Assembly: GCA_028689145.1 (NCBI GenBank)
Contig: JAQTWT010000006.1
Location: forward strand, 62,001 to 126,000
Source: Gallionella sp.
GTDB taxonomy: Bacteria; Pseudomonadota; Gammaproteobacteria; Burkholderiales; Gallionellaceae
Direction of reading: 5' to 3'
DNA: 64,000 nucleotides
In this document: one piece after another, positions 52,119 through 61,554 of the stretch
Layout of the letters: each line of letters begins with the position of its first letter
Position numbering within the stretch: position 1 is the stretch's first letter
Position numbers and translations under genes: made by a program
The notes under the pieces: generated by a model
Told to the model about the DNA's origin: nothing
Database searches by the model: none
What the model saw: the letters and a program-made list of their open reading frames with translations, nothing else

Positions 52119-54272
52119 TTACGCTCCGCCATTGCCCGACTGTTTAACTACGGCGACTGGCTTCACTTCAGCGACTGGTTTAGTTTTAGCAACCGGTTTA
52201 ACTTTGATCTCGGGTGATGGTACAGGCACCGGAACCGGGCGCGCCGGCAGGGTAGGTGAGTCCATGTCGGGCAGTATCGCGTCGTATACGGGCTTGGCTT
52301 TGCGTTGCTCGCCGATGATGTAATCATAGCGTTCGCCGGTGTATGCATCGGCGCGCTGGTTGTCACGCACCAGCGTCGGTCGCAGGAAAATCATCAGATT
52401 TGTCTTGCTGTGCAAGCGCGTCCGGTAGCGGAACAGACCGCCCAGCAACGGAATGTCGCCGAGTACCGGAACTTTTTCCTCGCCGTCTCTGACCGTATTT
52501 TGAATCAGACCGCCGATCACCACGATTTTGCCATCGTCAACCAGCACCGATGATGATACCGCGCGTTTATTGGTGGTAACCCCGGCAGGGTTGGCCGTGG
52601 TCGCATCCACACTGGAAACTTCCTGATATATCTGTAGACGCACTGTTCCGCCTTCGGATATCTGCGGTTTGATCCGCAGCGTCAGGCCGACATCGCGCCG
52701 CTCGACCGTCTGAAAAGGTGTGGGTGTGGTGCCACCGCCCGACTGTGCATATGAGCCGGTAATGAAGGGAACATTCTGGCCGATCACGATCGAGGCTTCT
52801 TCATTATCCAGCGTCAACAGTGTCGGCGTGGATAGGATGTTCGCATTGGCATCCGTCTCCAAGGCGCGAATCAGCAGGCCGAGGTTGACGATCTGGCCGA
52901 CACCGGGAATGGTGACCTGACCTTTTACCACCCCGATGTTCAGCCCGCGCGCAGCCGTCGCCGGATTCTGTGCAATGCCTGCAATATTTTGCCCGGCAAT
53001 GCCGAAATTGGTGCCGCCGAAACCCTGCGCATTAGTCGCGCCGAGGCCGCTCAAATTCTGCCACTGGATACCGAACTCCGCGGCCTTGTCGGCGGTGAGT
53101 TCGGCAATCAGCGCTTCGACATACACCTGGGCGCGACGCACATCGAGTTTATCCAGTGCTGCACGTAAATTATTGTAGATCGCGTCAGGTGCGGTAATGA
53201 TGATCGAGTTGGTAGATGCATCGGCCTGAATGATGCCGGGTGATGCTTGGGTTTGGCTTGCGCCGGTCGGTGCCGCCGTACGCGGCACGGCAATTGTAGC
53301 GCTATCACCTTGATAGATCGCACGCAGTGTTTCGGCAAGTTTTATCGCCTCGGCATTTTTCAAATAGACAACATGAATATTTCCGCCGGCATTGGTTGGT
53401 GTATCCAGCATCGTCACGAACTTTCGCAACTGGGTGAGGCGTGAAGGGTCGCCAGAGCGTGCCATCAGGCTGTTTGAGCGGGTATCGGCGATCACCGTGA
53501 AGCGCTGCACCGGTTCCGCAGTGCCCTGCGCCTGTGCAGCTTCCGCAAACAAGCGATTGACTGTTGCCGCGATATCGACAGCAGAAGCATACTGGAGCGG
53601 AATTACGATCGGATCGTTTGCGTTCGGCTGGTCAATCGAGACTATGATTTTTTCGATGCGTTTAAGGTTATTTGCATAGTCGGTGATCACCAGCATATTG
53701 CTGTTTGGGTATGCGGTGATGGTATTGCTGGGGGCAATCAGGGGACGCAGAATCGGAATTAACTGCATCGCGGATTCGTACTTTAGCGTGAAAATTCTGG
53801 TCTGAATACGATCTCCCGTGACTTGCGCTTGCTCCGAAGGACCAAATGTGGGGCCGGGGTTCAGCTTGGCATCGGCCTCGGGAATAATTTTTACGAGGCC
53901 ATGATCCTCAATCGCGGCAAAACCCTGCAAACGCAACGCCGACAAAAACACATCGTATACAGCGGATCGTCGCACCGGTTTTGTCGAGACGATGCTGATC
54001 GTACCCTTCACACGGGGGTCAAGTACGAAGTTTTTCCCGGTGATTTCGCTCACTACTTTTATTACGCCTTCAATATCGGCATTGACGAAATTGAGGGTGA
54101 CTGTATCCGGACCGGTTGCCATAACAGGTGCAGCCGGAGTACGAACTTCCGGGGGGGGGGCTACAGATGCTGTAATGAGAGGACGTGTAGACATATCTAC
54201 AGACCAAGCCTGCCCGGCGGAGATCAGCATGCACATCCACAGCAATCCGCTTTGTAACCAGTAATGGTTCAT
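52119..54272 (-). CDS. gspD: Type II secretion outer-membrane secretin GspD
   Basis: 717 residues from the ATG at 54272. Signal peptide (LLWMCMLISAGQAWSVD), N0 domain (TLNFVNADIEGVIKVVSEIT), N1-N3 repeats, and a C-terminal secretin domain with VPVLGDIPLLGGLFRYR. A Pro/Lys/Val-rich tail may bind a pilotin, which is not seen here. Codons about 37-40 contain a (C)10 tract, prone to slippage. Located between gspC and gspE. Confidence 0.96.
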   Translation of the reverse strand: MNHYWLQSGLLWMCMLISAGQAWSVDMSTRPLITASVAPPPEVRTPAAPVMATGPDTVTLNFVNADIEGVIKVVSEITGKNFVLDPRVKGTISIVSTKPVRRSAVYDVFLSALRLQGFAAIEDHGLVKIIPEADAKLNPGPTFGPSEQAQVTGDRIQTRIFTLKYESAMQLIPILRPLIAPSNTITAYPNSNMLVITDYANNLKRIEKIIVSIDQPNANDPIVIPLQYASAVDIAATVNRLFAEAAQAQGTAEPVQRFTVIADTRSNSLMARSGDPSRLTQLRKFVTMLDTPTNAGGNIHVVYLKNAEAIKLAETLRAIYQGDSATIAVPRTAAPTGASQTQASPGIIQADASTNSIIITAPDAIYNNLRAALDKLDVRRAQVYVEALIAELTADKAAEFGIQWQNLSGLGATNAQGFGGTNFGIAGQNIAGIAQNPATAARGLNIGVVKGQVTIPGVGQIVNLGLLIRALETDANANILSTPTLLTLDNEEASIVIGQNVPFITGSYAQSGGGTTPTPFQTVERRDVGLTLRIKPQISEGGTVRLQIYQEVSSVDATTANPAGVTTNKRAVSSSVLVDDGKIVVIGGLIQNTVRDGEEKVPVLGDIPLLGGLFRYRTRLHSKTNLMIFLRPTLVRDNQRADAYTGERYDYIIGEQRKAKPVYDAILPDMDSPTLPARPVPVPVPSPEIKVKPVAKTKPVAEVKPVAVVKQSGNGGA
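54151..54160. repeat. Ten-base homopolymer in the 5' part of gspD
   Basis: Ten Gs on the + strand, read as ten Cs in gspD (encoding Ala-Pro-Pro-Pro). It is the longest homopolymer I saw in a coding region of the window. Confidence 0.85.
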
Positions 54273-54342
54273 TATTTCAGCCCCTGATACTTTATTAATT
54301 AATGACGATTTGGTCATATTTGTTAATTCACTCAATAACTGT

Positions 54343-54825
54343 CTATTTGTTAATTTGCGGAGAAACAGGCACTGCGGATCTTTTTTTATCCGGCCATGTA
54401 AGTGTTTCGCGAATCACGCCACGTTCCAGAACAAGATGATCTATACCGACTTCCGCAAGCCGGATACCGGGAGCAATGTCATCTCCCTCTCGCACCGCGA
54501 TAATTGCCCGCGGCTCGATTTGTATGACAGCGTATCCGTGCCGACCCGCAGTGGCTGTCACAATGCCAAGCAGCATGATCGCGATTCCTGTTGGTGATGC
54601 GCTGCTACGATCCTGCTTTATTTCCAGATTTCCAAATAGACTGTTGGCGGACACCGCACGCCCCCCCACATTTGCCGCAACCTGTGCTCGCGGTTCCGGC
54701 CGCGGTGCCAGCCACTCCCATGTCCAGTACGCGGCTACCAGAGCGAACAAAAACAGCGCGGCAACAGTCACCAGAGCGATAACCGCTGTTTGTGCAATAT
54801 TTGACCTGTCGAATGTGAGTTGCAT
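54343..54825 (-). CDS. gspC: Type II secretion protein GspC
   Basis: 160 residues from the ATG at 54825 (ACGAAAG upstream). One N-terminal membrane segment (TAVIALVTVAALFLFALVAA), a variable linker, and the GspC homology region (NSLFGNLEIKQD, GIVTATAGRHGYAVIQIE, GDDIAPGIRLAEVG). No C-terminal PDZ or coiled-coil domain, so this is the short form. Contains a (G)7 run in coding sense. Links GspD to the inner-membrane platform. Confidence 0.87.
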   Translation of the reverse strand: MQLTFDRSNIAQTAVIALVTVAALFLFALVAAYWTWEWLAPRPEPRAQVAANVGGRAVSANSLFGNLEIKQDRSSASPTGIAIMLLGIVTATAGRHGYAVIQIEPRAIIAVREGDDIAPGIRLAEVGIDHLVLERGVIRETLTWPDKKRSAVPVSPQINK

Positions 54826-54947
54826 CTTTCGTTGTTGGCTTACCGGCATTAAGAGAAGCGACGCTAAATAATCTACCGTATGTACCGTCATCAAGTTGAC
54901 GGAATACCCCCGCATGGAACCAAGACTAGAGCGAAAGCATTGCGGCG

Positions 54948-54966
54948 TATGTACGCCAGCGAACAG
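54948..54966. promoter_or_regulatory. Candidate Crp/Fnr-type operator in the gspC-gspG divergent region
   Basis: TATGTACGCCAGCGAACAG (TGTAC-N6-GAACA), a weaker copy of the dyad. It lies 81 bases before gspG and 123 bases before gspC, so it could serve both T2SS arms. Confidence 0.45.
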
Positions 54967-55046
54967 AGTGGACTGAAGCGATGCGGATAATTGCGACATC
55001 TGGCTGTTGAGCAGCCGTTACATAAATGCAGCGCATGGAGGGGCGA

Positions 55047-55478
55047 ATGAGAGCAACGAGTCGGCAACGCGGGTTTACCTTGCTCGAAGTGATGGTAGTG
55101 GTGGTAATCCTTGGCATTCTCGCCGCTTTAGTGGTGCCGAAAATTATCAGTCGTCCAGACGAGGCGCGGGTGCTTGCTGCAAAGCAGGACATCGCAAGTC
55201 TGATGCAGGCGCTTAAACTTTATCGCTTGGATAATCAGCGTTACCCCGTTACCGAACAGGGATTGCAGGCATTAGTCACGCAGCCGACTGTTGCGCCGCT
55301 TCCGCCAAACTGGAAGTCAGGCGGATATGTTGAGCGTCTGCCGAAAGATCCCTGGGGTAATCCCTACCAATATTTGAATCCCGGCGTACACGGCGATATG
55401 GATATATTCAGCGCAGGTGCCGATGGTGCACCCGGTGGAGAAGGCAATGATGCTGACATTGGTTCATGGACTCTTTAA
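55047..55478 (+). CDS. gspG: Type II secretion major pseudopilin GspG
   Basis: 143 residues. GGAGG precedes the ATG at 55047. Short leader ending RQRG, then FTLLEVMVVVVILGILAALV with Glu5 of class III prepilins. The C-terminal GspG signature is present (PLPPNWKSGGYVERLPKDPW, NPYQYLNPG). First gene of the + arm. Needs a prepilin peptidase (GspO/PilD), which is not in the window. Confidence 0.95.
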   Translation: MRATSRQRGFTLLEVMVVVVILGILAALVVPKIISRPDEARVLAAKQDIASLMQALKLYRLDNQRYPVTEQGLQALVTQPTVAPLPPNWKSGGYVERLPKDPWGNPYQYLNPGVHGDMDIFSAGADGAPGGEGNDADIGSWTL

Positions 55479-56067
55479 GAGCCTGAAGGGCGAAGGGAAA
55501 AAACGCCAAGGGTGGAGTTATAAAACTCGCCGGTTCACCTTTCCTGTCAACTCTTCACTCGGGACTGCAAAAAATTGCGGTTTCACACTCATCGAGATGT
55601 TGGTTGTGCTGCTGATCATGGGGCTGTTAGTCGGTCTGGTCAGCGCCGTTGCACAACCGGACGACAGGGCGAAACTGCGCGTCGAAGCCGAGAGGCTGGC
55701 ACAACTAATGGATATAGCCACAACCCAGTCGCGCCTTACCGGCAAGCCCATCGCCTGGACAGCAGATGGTCAGAGCTATCGTTTCTGGCAATTCAATGAA
55801 GACCCGGGTTGGTCCGAGATTACAGATGACGATTATCTGCGCGCACGAACCCTGCCAAAGGGCATGAAAATTTCTAACATGAAGGTGGAAAACACGCGCT
55901 CGCCGGAACATATGCGTGTTGAATTCAATGCTTACGGATCAGTGCTCTCATTCAGCGTCGAAATGTCTTTGGGTGACGCGCATTGCACGGTGGCAAGTTC
56001 CCCGATCGGTGAGGTGCGTGTGCTGCCGGAAGAAAGGAGAACGAATGATAAATTGGCGTCCCCTTAA
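55447..56067 (+). CDS. gspH: Type II secretion minor pseudopilin GspH
   Basis: About 206 residues if translation begins at the ATG at 55447, which follows GGAGAAGG and overlaps the gspG end. The pseudopilin motif NCG-FTLIEMLVVLLIMGLLVG then starts only after about 45 residues, an unusually long leader; a later non-standard start cannot be excluded. The C-terminal beta region (WQFNEDPGWSEITDD, VEFNAYGSVLSFSVEM) fits GspH. It overlaps gspI by 23 bases. Confidence 0.85.
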   Translation: MMLTLVHGLFKSLKGEGKKRQGWSYKTRRFTFPVNSSLGTAKNCGFTLIEMLVVLLIMGLLVGLVSAVAQPDDRAKLRVEAERLAQLMDIATTQSRLTGKPIAWTADGQSYRFWQFNEDPGWSEITDDDYLRARTLPKGMKISNMKVENTRSPEHMRVEFNAYGSVLSFSVEMSLGDAHCTVASSPIGEVRVLPEERRTNDKLASP

Positions 56068-56440
56068 GCACAGCGGTTTTACGCTGGTTGAAGTGTTGGT
56101 TGCACTTGCCATCATTTCGATTGCTTTGATCGCCTCGTTGCGTGTGGCAGGCGGCGGTACGAATAGCGTTGGCGAGTTGCGTGCCCGCCTGCTGGCCGGT
56201 TGGGTGGCGGAAAATATTCTGGCAGAACAGCGCGCCCGAGGTGTCTGGTTACCGATCGGTATGCAGCGTGGCACGCAGCGACAGGGTGGTATTGATTTCG
56301 CTTGGCGCGAGGAGGTTATCGTTACACCCAATGTGCAGTTTCGTCGTGCCGATATTCGTGTATTTGCGGCAGCCGAGGAAACGCATGCACTCGCGCATCT
56401 GGTCGGATTTGTGACGCACCCGCCGGGTACCGATAAATGA
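56045..56440 (+). CDS. gspI: Type II secretion minor pseudopilin GspI
   Basis: 131 residues. Leader KHSG, then FTLVEVLVALAIISIALIAS. The GspI signature is present (RLLAGWVAENILAEQRARGV). Pseudopilus tip component. It overlaps gspH before it and gspJ after it (ATGA). Confidence 0.92.
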   Translation: MINWRPLKHSGFTLVEVLVALAIISIALIASLRVAGGGTNSVGELRARLLAGWVAENILAEQRARGVWLPIGMQRGTQRQGGIDFAWREEVIVTPNVQFRRADIRVFAAAEETHALAHLVGFVTHPPGTDK

Positions 56441-57036
56441 AGAATGCTCCCCGTATTTCACTGCGCGGATTTACGCTGATTGAACTGCTGACCGCGATGC
56501 TGATTCTCTCGCTGCTGGCGCTGATGTCTTACCGCGGCTTGGGAGCGGTGCTTGATGCACGCGAACACATCACCAGAGAAACCGACAAGTGGCGGCAGAT
56601 GAGTTCTTTTTTTGCGCGCTTTGAGCGCGATATTCAATTGGCCTCGCCGCGTCCGGTACGCAGCGCATCCGGCATTGCTCCGGCATGGCTCGGCAGGCTT
56701 GCCACGACATCCGGACCGCGTCTGGAGTTCAGCCGTTTTGGTTCAGCCGAGGGCGTGGACATGCCACGGCGGCTTGCCTACCAGTTGAACGAAAAACAGG
56801 AGGTCGAATTATGGCTATGGCCGGGACTCGACGTGGCAACGGATGCGCAACCCGCCCGTTACCCGGTGTTGGCCGGAGTGACGAAGTTTGAATTGCAATA
56901 CCTCGATGTAAATTTTGCATGGGTAGACATATGGCCGGCATCGCCGCGCGATACCCCTATCCCGCAGGCCGTACAACTGCATATTGTGCTCGTTTCCGGC
57001 GAGGAAATCGTGCGTGTGTTTGCATTGAACTCATGA
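56437..57036 (+). CDS. gspJ: Type II secretion minor pseudopilin GspJ
   Basis: 199 residues. Leader SLRG, then FTLIELLTAMLILSLLALMS, followed by the GspJ pattern (YRGLGAVLDAREHITRE, FARFERDIQLASPR). Forms the tip complex with GspI and GspK. Coupled by ATGA to both neighbours. Confidence 0.92.
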   Translation: MKNAPRISLRGFTLIELLTAMLILSLLALMSYRGLGAVLDAREHITRETDKWRQMSSFFARFERDIQLASPRPVRSASGIAPAWLGRLATTSGPRLEFSRFGSAEGVDMPRRLAYQLNEKQEVELWLWPGLDVATDAQPARYPVLAGVTKFELQYLDVNFAWVDIWPASPRDTPIPQAVQLHIVLVSGEEIVRVFALNS

Positions 57037-57941
57037 GAGCGCATCAACAGGGCGTGGCCATCATACTCGCCATGGGTGTGGTCGCACTGGCAGCGCTGAC
57101 CGCGTCGGCAATGATGACCGCACAGAGTATCTGGTTACGGCAAAGCGAACTTAATGCCGAGCATGTTCAGGCACAGGCATTGATCAAGGTCGGCTTGGAT
57201 TGGACTCGCGCCCTGCTGAGTAATGACAAACGTGCCAGCAACGTCGATTATCTGGGTGAACCATGGGCGCTGAGATTGCCGCCGATGCCGGTTGAAAATG
57301 GCGAACTCTCGGGTCGTATAGATGATCAGCAGGGTGCATTCAATCTAAATAATCTGGTGAGAGATGGCAAAGTGAACATTGCGCAGTTGGCACATTTCAA
57401 AAGCCTGCTATCCATACTGGGGTTGCCGCCAGCACTCGCCGATACACTGTCCGACTGGATTGATGCAGACAGCGAGCCGCAGGGCGGGGCTGAAGATGAA
57501 TTCTACCGGACATTACAGCCGCCTTATCTGGCCGCTAACCGGCCCTTGGTTGATGTGGGCGAGTTGGCGCTGGTGCGCGGTTTTGACGATGGTGTACGGG
57601 CGCGCCTGCGTCCGTTTGTATCGGCATTGCCGGTCTTCACCGCCGTGAACGTAAACACTGCATCACCTGAAGTTATTGCGGCAGTGATCGACGGTCTGGG
57701 TTTGGATGGCGCCCGTGCTTTAGTCGATAAGCGTGATCGCACTTATTTTCGCGATCGCACCGATTTAATCAATCAACTTCCGAGGGATATTACAGTGGCG
57801 GCAGAAGACATTTCTTTCAGCAGCGATTATTTCATGGTGCAGATGCGCGTAACCATCGGCAGTGCGCAAGCGCGTAGCATGGCGCTATTGGCGCGCCCGA
57901 ATGCCAATTGGCCGGTCATTATTTGGCGCAAAATGTTATGA
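57033..57941 (+). CDS. gspK: Type II secretion pseudopilus tip protein GspK
   Basis: 302 residues. The leader ends HQQG and the following hydrophobic helix (VAIILAMGVVALAALTASAM) lacks Glu5, as expected for GspK. The large globular domain contains DDQQGAFNLNNLV, DWIDADSEPQGGAED and VNVNTASPEVI. Starts at an ATGA overlap with gspJ. Confidence 0.93.
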   Translation: MRAHQQGVAIILAMGVVALAALTASAMMTAQSIWLRQSELNAEHVQAQALIKVGLDWTRALLSNDKRASNVDYLGEPWALRLPPMPVENGELSGRIDDQQGAFNLNNLVRDGKVNIAQLAHFKSLLSILGLPPALADTLSDWIDADSEPQGGAEDEFYRTLQPPYLAANRPLVDVGELALVRGFDDGVRARLRPFVSALPVFTAVNVNTASPEVIAAVIDGLGLDGARALVDKRDRTYFRDRTDLINQLPRDITVAAEDISFSSDYFMVQMRVTIGSAQARSMALLARPNANWPVIIWRKML

Positions 57942-59170
57942 GTCTACTGCGCATCTATGGACAGTTATCCGATCAGCCGCAGCACTGTCAATGGGCGCTG
58001 ATCAGCGATATCGGCGAACCTGTTACAGGAGAAGGCCAGCTCACCGATCTACCGCAACGTGTCGGGCGCGTCCAACTGGTGATTCCCGCCGCGCAGGTGT
58101 TGATCACTCGTGCGCGCGTACCGCATGGAGCCAGACGCAACGCGGGATCGGTGCTGGCCTTTGCCGTGGAGGAAAAAACAGCGGGTGAACCGGATGCCAA
58201 CCAGGTGAGTTGGCTCGGTGCCATTGGTGATGAAGATGTCCTTGCTGTTGTAGACAAGGCCGGGCTGGAGCGCTGGCAACATTCGCTCGGCGCGATCGGT
58301 ATTCGTATCGACGAAGTGCACTGTGAAACGCTGATGTTGCCTGTTTGCGAGGGAGAGTGGAGCATCGCCTGGAATGGCAGCGATGGGCTGGTACGCACCG
58401 GTGAATTCGAAGGTGCGGCGACCGATTGCGGCGACCGTGAATCACCGCCATTTTCTCTGCGGCTGATGCTGGAAGAAGCGCAAATACGCAGTGCCGGTCC
58501 GACCTCGATTGCGCTCTATACGACGACACCGAATGCGGCACCGGATATCGCGGCATGGCAACGCGAGCTGGGAATAGAGCTGCGTACAGCCGGGATTTGG
58601 GATTGGCGCACCGCGCCGCCCGATGCCGGTATCAATCTGGTACAACAGCGTAAACGCTGGCGTATTTTTCCCGGTATGGCGATTCGCCTGCGAGCGGCTG
58701 CTTGGATATTGGGTGCCGCACTGGCATTGCATGCCATCGCGCTGGTAACCGGCTGGACGCTGCTCGCCAGTGAACAGCGGACATTGCGCCAGCAAATGGA
58801 AGCGCGCTTTCGTGCCGCTTTTCCGGAGGCGGTCGCAGTGGTGGATCCGGTGCTGCAAATGCGCCGCAAACTCGCCGAGGCTCGCCATGCCGCCGGGCAG
58901 TCAGATAGCGGCGATTTTCTGCCGATGATCGAGCAAGTGGCGCTAGCCGCAAAAGAATCTCCGGTCGGCGCGGTACGTACGGTGTCCTACGAGGGAGGAC
59001 GAATGACCTTGGAACTTTCCACCAATGATGAAGCGGTACGCCGCATCGTGGCGCGCCTGATCCAGTCCGGATTGAGCGTTGAGATGCTCAAGGATACATC
59101 CGCTGCATCATCCAAGGTTCCGGCGCGCGCCGCAAATGCAAAGGCCGTGCTGATTGTGAGGGCATCATGA
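57938..59170 (+). CDS. gspL: Type II secretion cytoplasmic/inner-membrane protein GspL
   Basis: 410 residues. N-terminal actin-like cytoplasmic domain (about 1-245), one membrane segment (AAAWILGAALALHAIALVTG, about 258-280) and a periplasmic ferredoxin-like domain (FLPMIEQVALAAKE, VRTVSYEGGRMTLELST). Binds GspE on the inside and GspM outside. ATGA overlaps at both ends. Confidence 0.9.
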   Translation: MSLLRIYGQLSDQPQHCQWALISDIGEPVTGEGQLTDLPQRVGRVQLVIPAAQVLITRARVPHGARRNAGSVLAFAVEEKTAGEPDANQVSWLGAIGDEDVLAVVDKAGLERWQHSLGAIGIRIDEVHCETLMLPVCEGEWSIAWNGSDGLVRTGEFEGAATDCGDRESPPFSLRLMLEEAQIRSAGPTSIALYTTTPNAAPDIAAWQRELGIELRTAGIWDWRTAPPDAGINLVQQRKRWRIFPGMAIRLRAAAWILGAALALHAIALVTGWTLLASEQRTLRQQMEARFRAAFPEAVAVVDPVLQMRRKLAEARHAAGQSDSGDFLPMIEQVALAAKESPVGAVRTVSYEGGRMTLELSTNDEAVRRIVARLIQSGLSVEMLKDTSAASSKVPARAANAKAVLIVRAS

Positions 59171-59652
59171 AAGCGAAATTGCGCAAGCTATGGGAGTCAC
59201 GTGCACCCCGCGAGCGAACCGTCATCGCGATTTCGGCGGCGGTTTTGGCTGTGATGTTGTATTGGTGGCTGGTGCAGTCCGGGGGAGCGGCTCACAAGCA
59301 ATTGCGCGCGAGTGTGACGACTCTTAGAGCGCAGGCTACCCGCCTCGAACAGCAGGCGGTAGAACTTGAGCGGTTGCGCGCCACCCCGGCTACATCAGTA
59401 TCACAGAGCGATTTGCGCACTTTGGTGCAAGCGCAGGCCGGTGCTGCCGGACTATCTCAGGCGCTGGTAAAAATTGATGTGCCGGATGCCAATCAAGTGG
59501 TGGTGGTATTTGGTGCCGTTGCGTTCGCTGATTGGCTTAACTGGGTAGCCAGCATGAGATCACAGCAAGTCCGGCTGGACACTTGCAAGGTTGAAGCACT
59601 CTCTACGCCGGGCATGGTCAGCGTAACCGCGACCTTGCTGCGCGCCAAATAA
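59167..59652 (+). CDS. gspM: Type II secretion protein GspM
   Basis: 161 residues. A short basic N-terminus with the typical ESRAPRERTVIAISAAVL, one membrane segment, a coiled coil (TTLRAQATRLEQQAVELERL) and a ferredoxin-like C-terminal domain (FGAVAFADWLNWVASM). Partner of GspL. Confidence 0.9.
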   Translation: MKAKLRKLWESRAPRERTVIAISAAVLAVMLYWWLVQSGGAAHKQLRASVTTLRAQATRLEQQAVELERLRATPATSVSQSDLRTLVQAQAGAAGLSQALVKIDVPDANQVVVVFGAVAFADWLNWVASMRSQQVRLDTCKVEALSTPGMVSVTATLLRAK

Positions 59653-59663
59653 CAACCGTAGCT

Positions 59664-60407
59664 ATGAAACGCCGCTATCTGCTCGCAATCGGACTGCTGG
59701 TTTACGCGCTCGGGGTAGTTGCCACCGCACCGGCAACGTTGATCGATGCAGAATTACAGCGTATCAGCCACGGCAAGCTGCGCCTTGTCGAAGCACGGGG
59801 CACGTTGTGGTCGGGCTCAGGATTGCTCGAAATTCGCGACCCCGTCGGACGAACCGGCGTGGCAAAAAACTTTTCATGGCGTATTTTGCCGCGGTCGTTG
59901 CTGCGCGGGAAGCTGATTTGCGAAGTCACGCTTGAGCAGGCGGACAAGCCCTTTCAGGTAACAGTGTCGCTATACAGGATTGAGCTGGCGAACGCGGATA
60001 TTAATTTACCGGCAGCAGCTTTGGGATTGGGCGTGCCGAAACTTGCGCCGCTTGGTCTTACCGGCGAAATCTTGCTGCACGTCGCCAGCCTTGTAATTGA
60101 GGGAAAACAAACCCAGAGCAGTGTCACACTGCAATGGCGCGGTGCCGGATCGGTATTCACGCCCATTTCGCCATTGGGTGACTATGAATTGAAGCTCGAT
60201 GTTGAGGGCACTACGGTTAATGTCGTGCTGCGTACTATTCAAGGACCGCTTCAACTCGAAGGCAAAGGATCATGGGCAAGCGGTAATAATCCCGATTTTT
60301 TAGCCATCGCTCATGTTCCCCCTCAACACCAGCAGCAACTTGATCCACTGCTGCGCCTGATCGCGGTAGAGCGTGGTGCAGGCAGCTTTGAGCTGCAACT
60401 AAAGTAA
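59664..60407 (+). CDS. gspN: Type II secretion protein GspN
   Basis: 247 residues. One N-terminal membrane segment (YLLAIGLLVYALGVVATAPA) and a periplasmic beta-rich domain with the GspN pattern (ARGTLWSGSGLLEIRD, FSWRILPRSLLRGKLICEV, GKGSWASGNNPDFLA). Last gsp gene of the + arm, 11 bases after gspM. Confidence 0.87.
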   Translation: MKRRYLLAIGLLVYALGVVATAPATLIDAELQRISHGKLRLVEARGTLWSGSGLLEIRDPVGRTGVAKNFSWRILPRSLLRGKLICEVTLEQADKPFQVTVSLYRIELANADINLPAAALGLGVPKLAPLGLTGEILLHVASLVIEGKQTQSSVTLQWRGAGSVFTPISPLGDYELKLDVEGTTVNVVLRTIQGPLQLEGKGSWASGNNPDFLAIAHVPPQHQQQLDPLLRLIAVERGAGSFELQLK

Positions 60408-60454
60408 ATATACATCCTGCGAAATTACACGGAACAGCCGAGGTTCATACGGTT

Positions 60455-60473
60455 TATGTGTGCCAGCGAACAG
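60455..60473 (+). promoter_or_regulatory. Candidate Crp/Fnr-type operator
   Basis: TATGTGTGCCAGCGAACAG (TGTGT-N6-GAACA), 143 bases upstream of the DUF3494 lipoprotein start at 60616. Confidence 0.45.
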
Positions 60474-60615
60474 AATATTTTGCCGCGAAAACAGATATTC
60501 ATTGCCATTCGATTCAGAACTCAAACGATAGCGTAATGCGCCTGAATTGACACCGCAACAACCCGCACATGCTTTTCTATCTCATTTTGAGATTGATATT
60601 TCAGGAGAAACACAA

Positions 60616-61440
60616 ATGAACACATACAAAAACATTTTCAATCCATTGGTTTGGTTGATGCCGTTACTGCTGGCTGCTTTTGTAACCGGATGCGGTGGTG
60701 GAAGCGGGGGCGGTTCGTCTGTATCCACAACTGTTCCGGGCATGGGAACTGGAACTGGCGCTGGTAGAGGCCCGGCACCGGTAGTTCTTGGTGCTGCCGG
60801 GAATTTTGCAGTTCTGGCAAAATCAGCCGTATCAACCACGGGAACGACCGCAATAACCGGAAATATTGGATTGAGCCCGGCTGCCGCGAGTTTTATCACC
60901 GGATTTTCACTGATAGCCGACGCTTCAAATGTATTTTCGACATCGGCGCTGGTTACCGGTCAAATATACGCATCCGACTACGCAGTTCCAACCCCCTCCA
61001 CCCTGACCACAGCGGTAAATAATATGCTGACTGCGTATACCGATGCGGCCGGTCGTGCTCCAGACTATACGGAGCTTGGTGCCGGAAATATCGGCGGGAT
61101 GACTCTAGCACCGGGTACCTACAAATGGGGTACCGGACTTTTAATTCCGACAGATGTCACGCTTAACGGCGGGCCAAATGATGTCTGGATATTTCAGGTT
61201 GCGCAGGGTATTACCCAAGCTTCCGGCGCACGGATAATATTGGCCGGTGGCGCGCTGTCCAGGAATATTTTCTGGCAGTCATTCGGTGCTGTGGACATTG
61301 GAACGACCGCACACATGGAGGGGGTTGTCATGTCGCAAACGTCGATTACGCTACGGACAGGCGCTTCAGCAAACGGCAGGCTATTAGCGCAAACTGCGGT
61401 TACTTTTGATGGTAATGCGGTTACGCAACCTGCGCTATAA
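60616..61440 (+). CDS. DUF3494 (ice-binding-like) lipoprotein, short form
   Basis: 274 residues. CAGGAG lies before the ATG. Lipobox FVTGC (Cys26), a Gly/Ser/Thr-rich spacer, then a single DUF3494 domain (about 55-274: GNFAVLAKSAVSTTG, NDVWIFQVAQGITQASG, RNIFWQSFGAVDIG). Without adhesin-like repeats it is the minimal form of the three larger lipoproteins at 27345-34389, and its domain is closest to that of 27345. It lies directly after the T2SS operon, so secretion by that system is possible. Confidence 0.87.
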   Translation: MNTYKNIFNPLVWLMPLLLAAFVTGCGGGSGGGSSVSTTVPGMGTGTGAGRGPAPVVLGAAGNFAVLAKSAVSTTGTTAITGNIGLSPAAASFITGFSLIADASNVFSTSALVTGQIYASDYAVPTPSTLTTAVNNMLTAYTDAAGRAPDYTELGAGNIGGMTLAPGTYKWGTGLLIPTDVTLNGGPNDVWIFQVAQGITQASGARIILAGGALSRNIFWQSFGAVDIGTTAHMEGVVMSQTSITLRTGASANGRLLAQTAVTFDGNAVTQPAL

Positions 61441-61554
61441 ATATAATTGGCGCTCTCAAGCCTGTATCTCTCAAGCCTGTATATGGGTATTTACATCGTA
61501 GTCAAAGTTTCAAAGCTGTTCTTTGCAGCGGGAATGCTGGTAAGGTCTGAAGGC

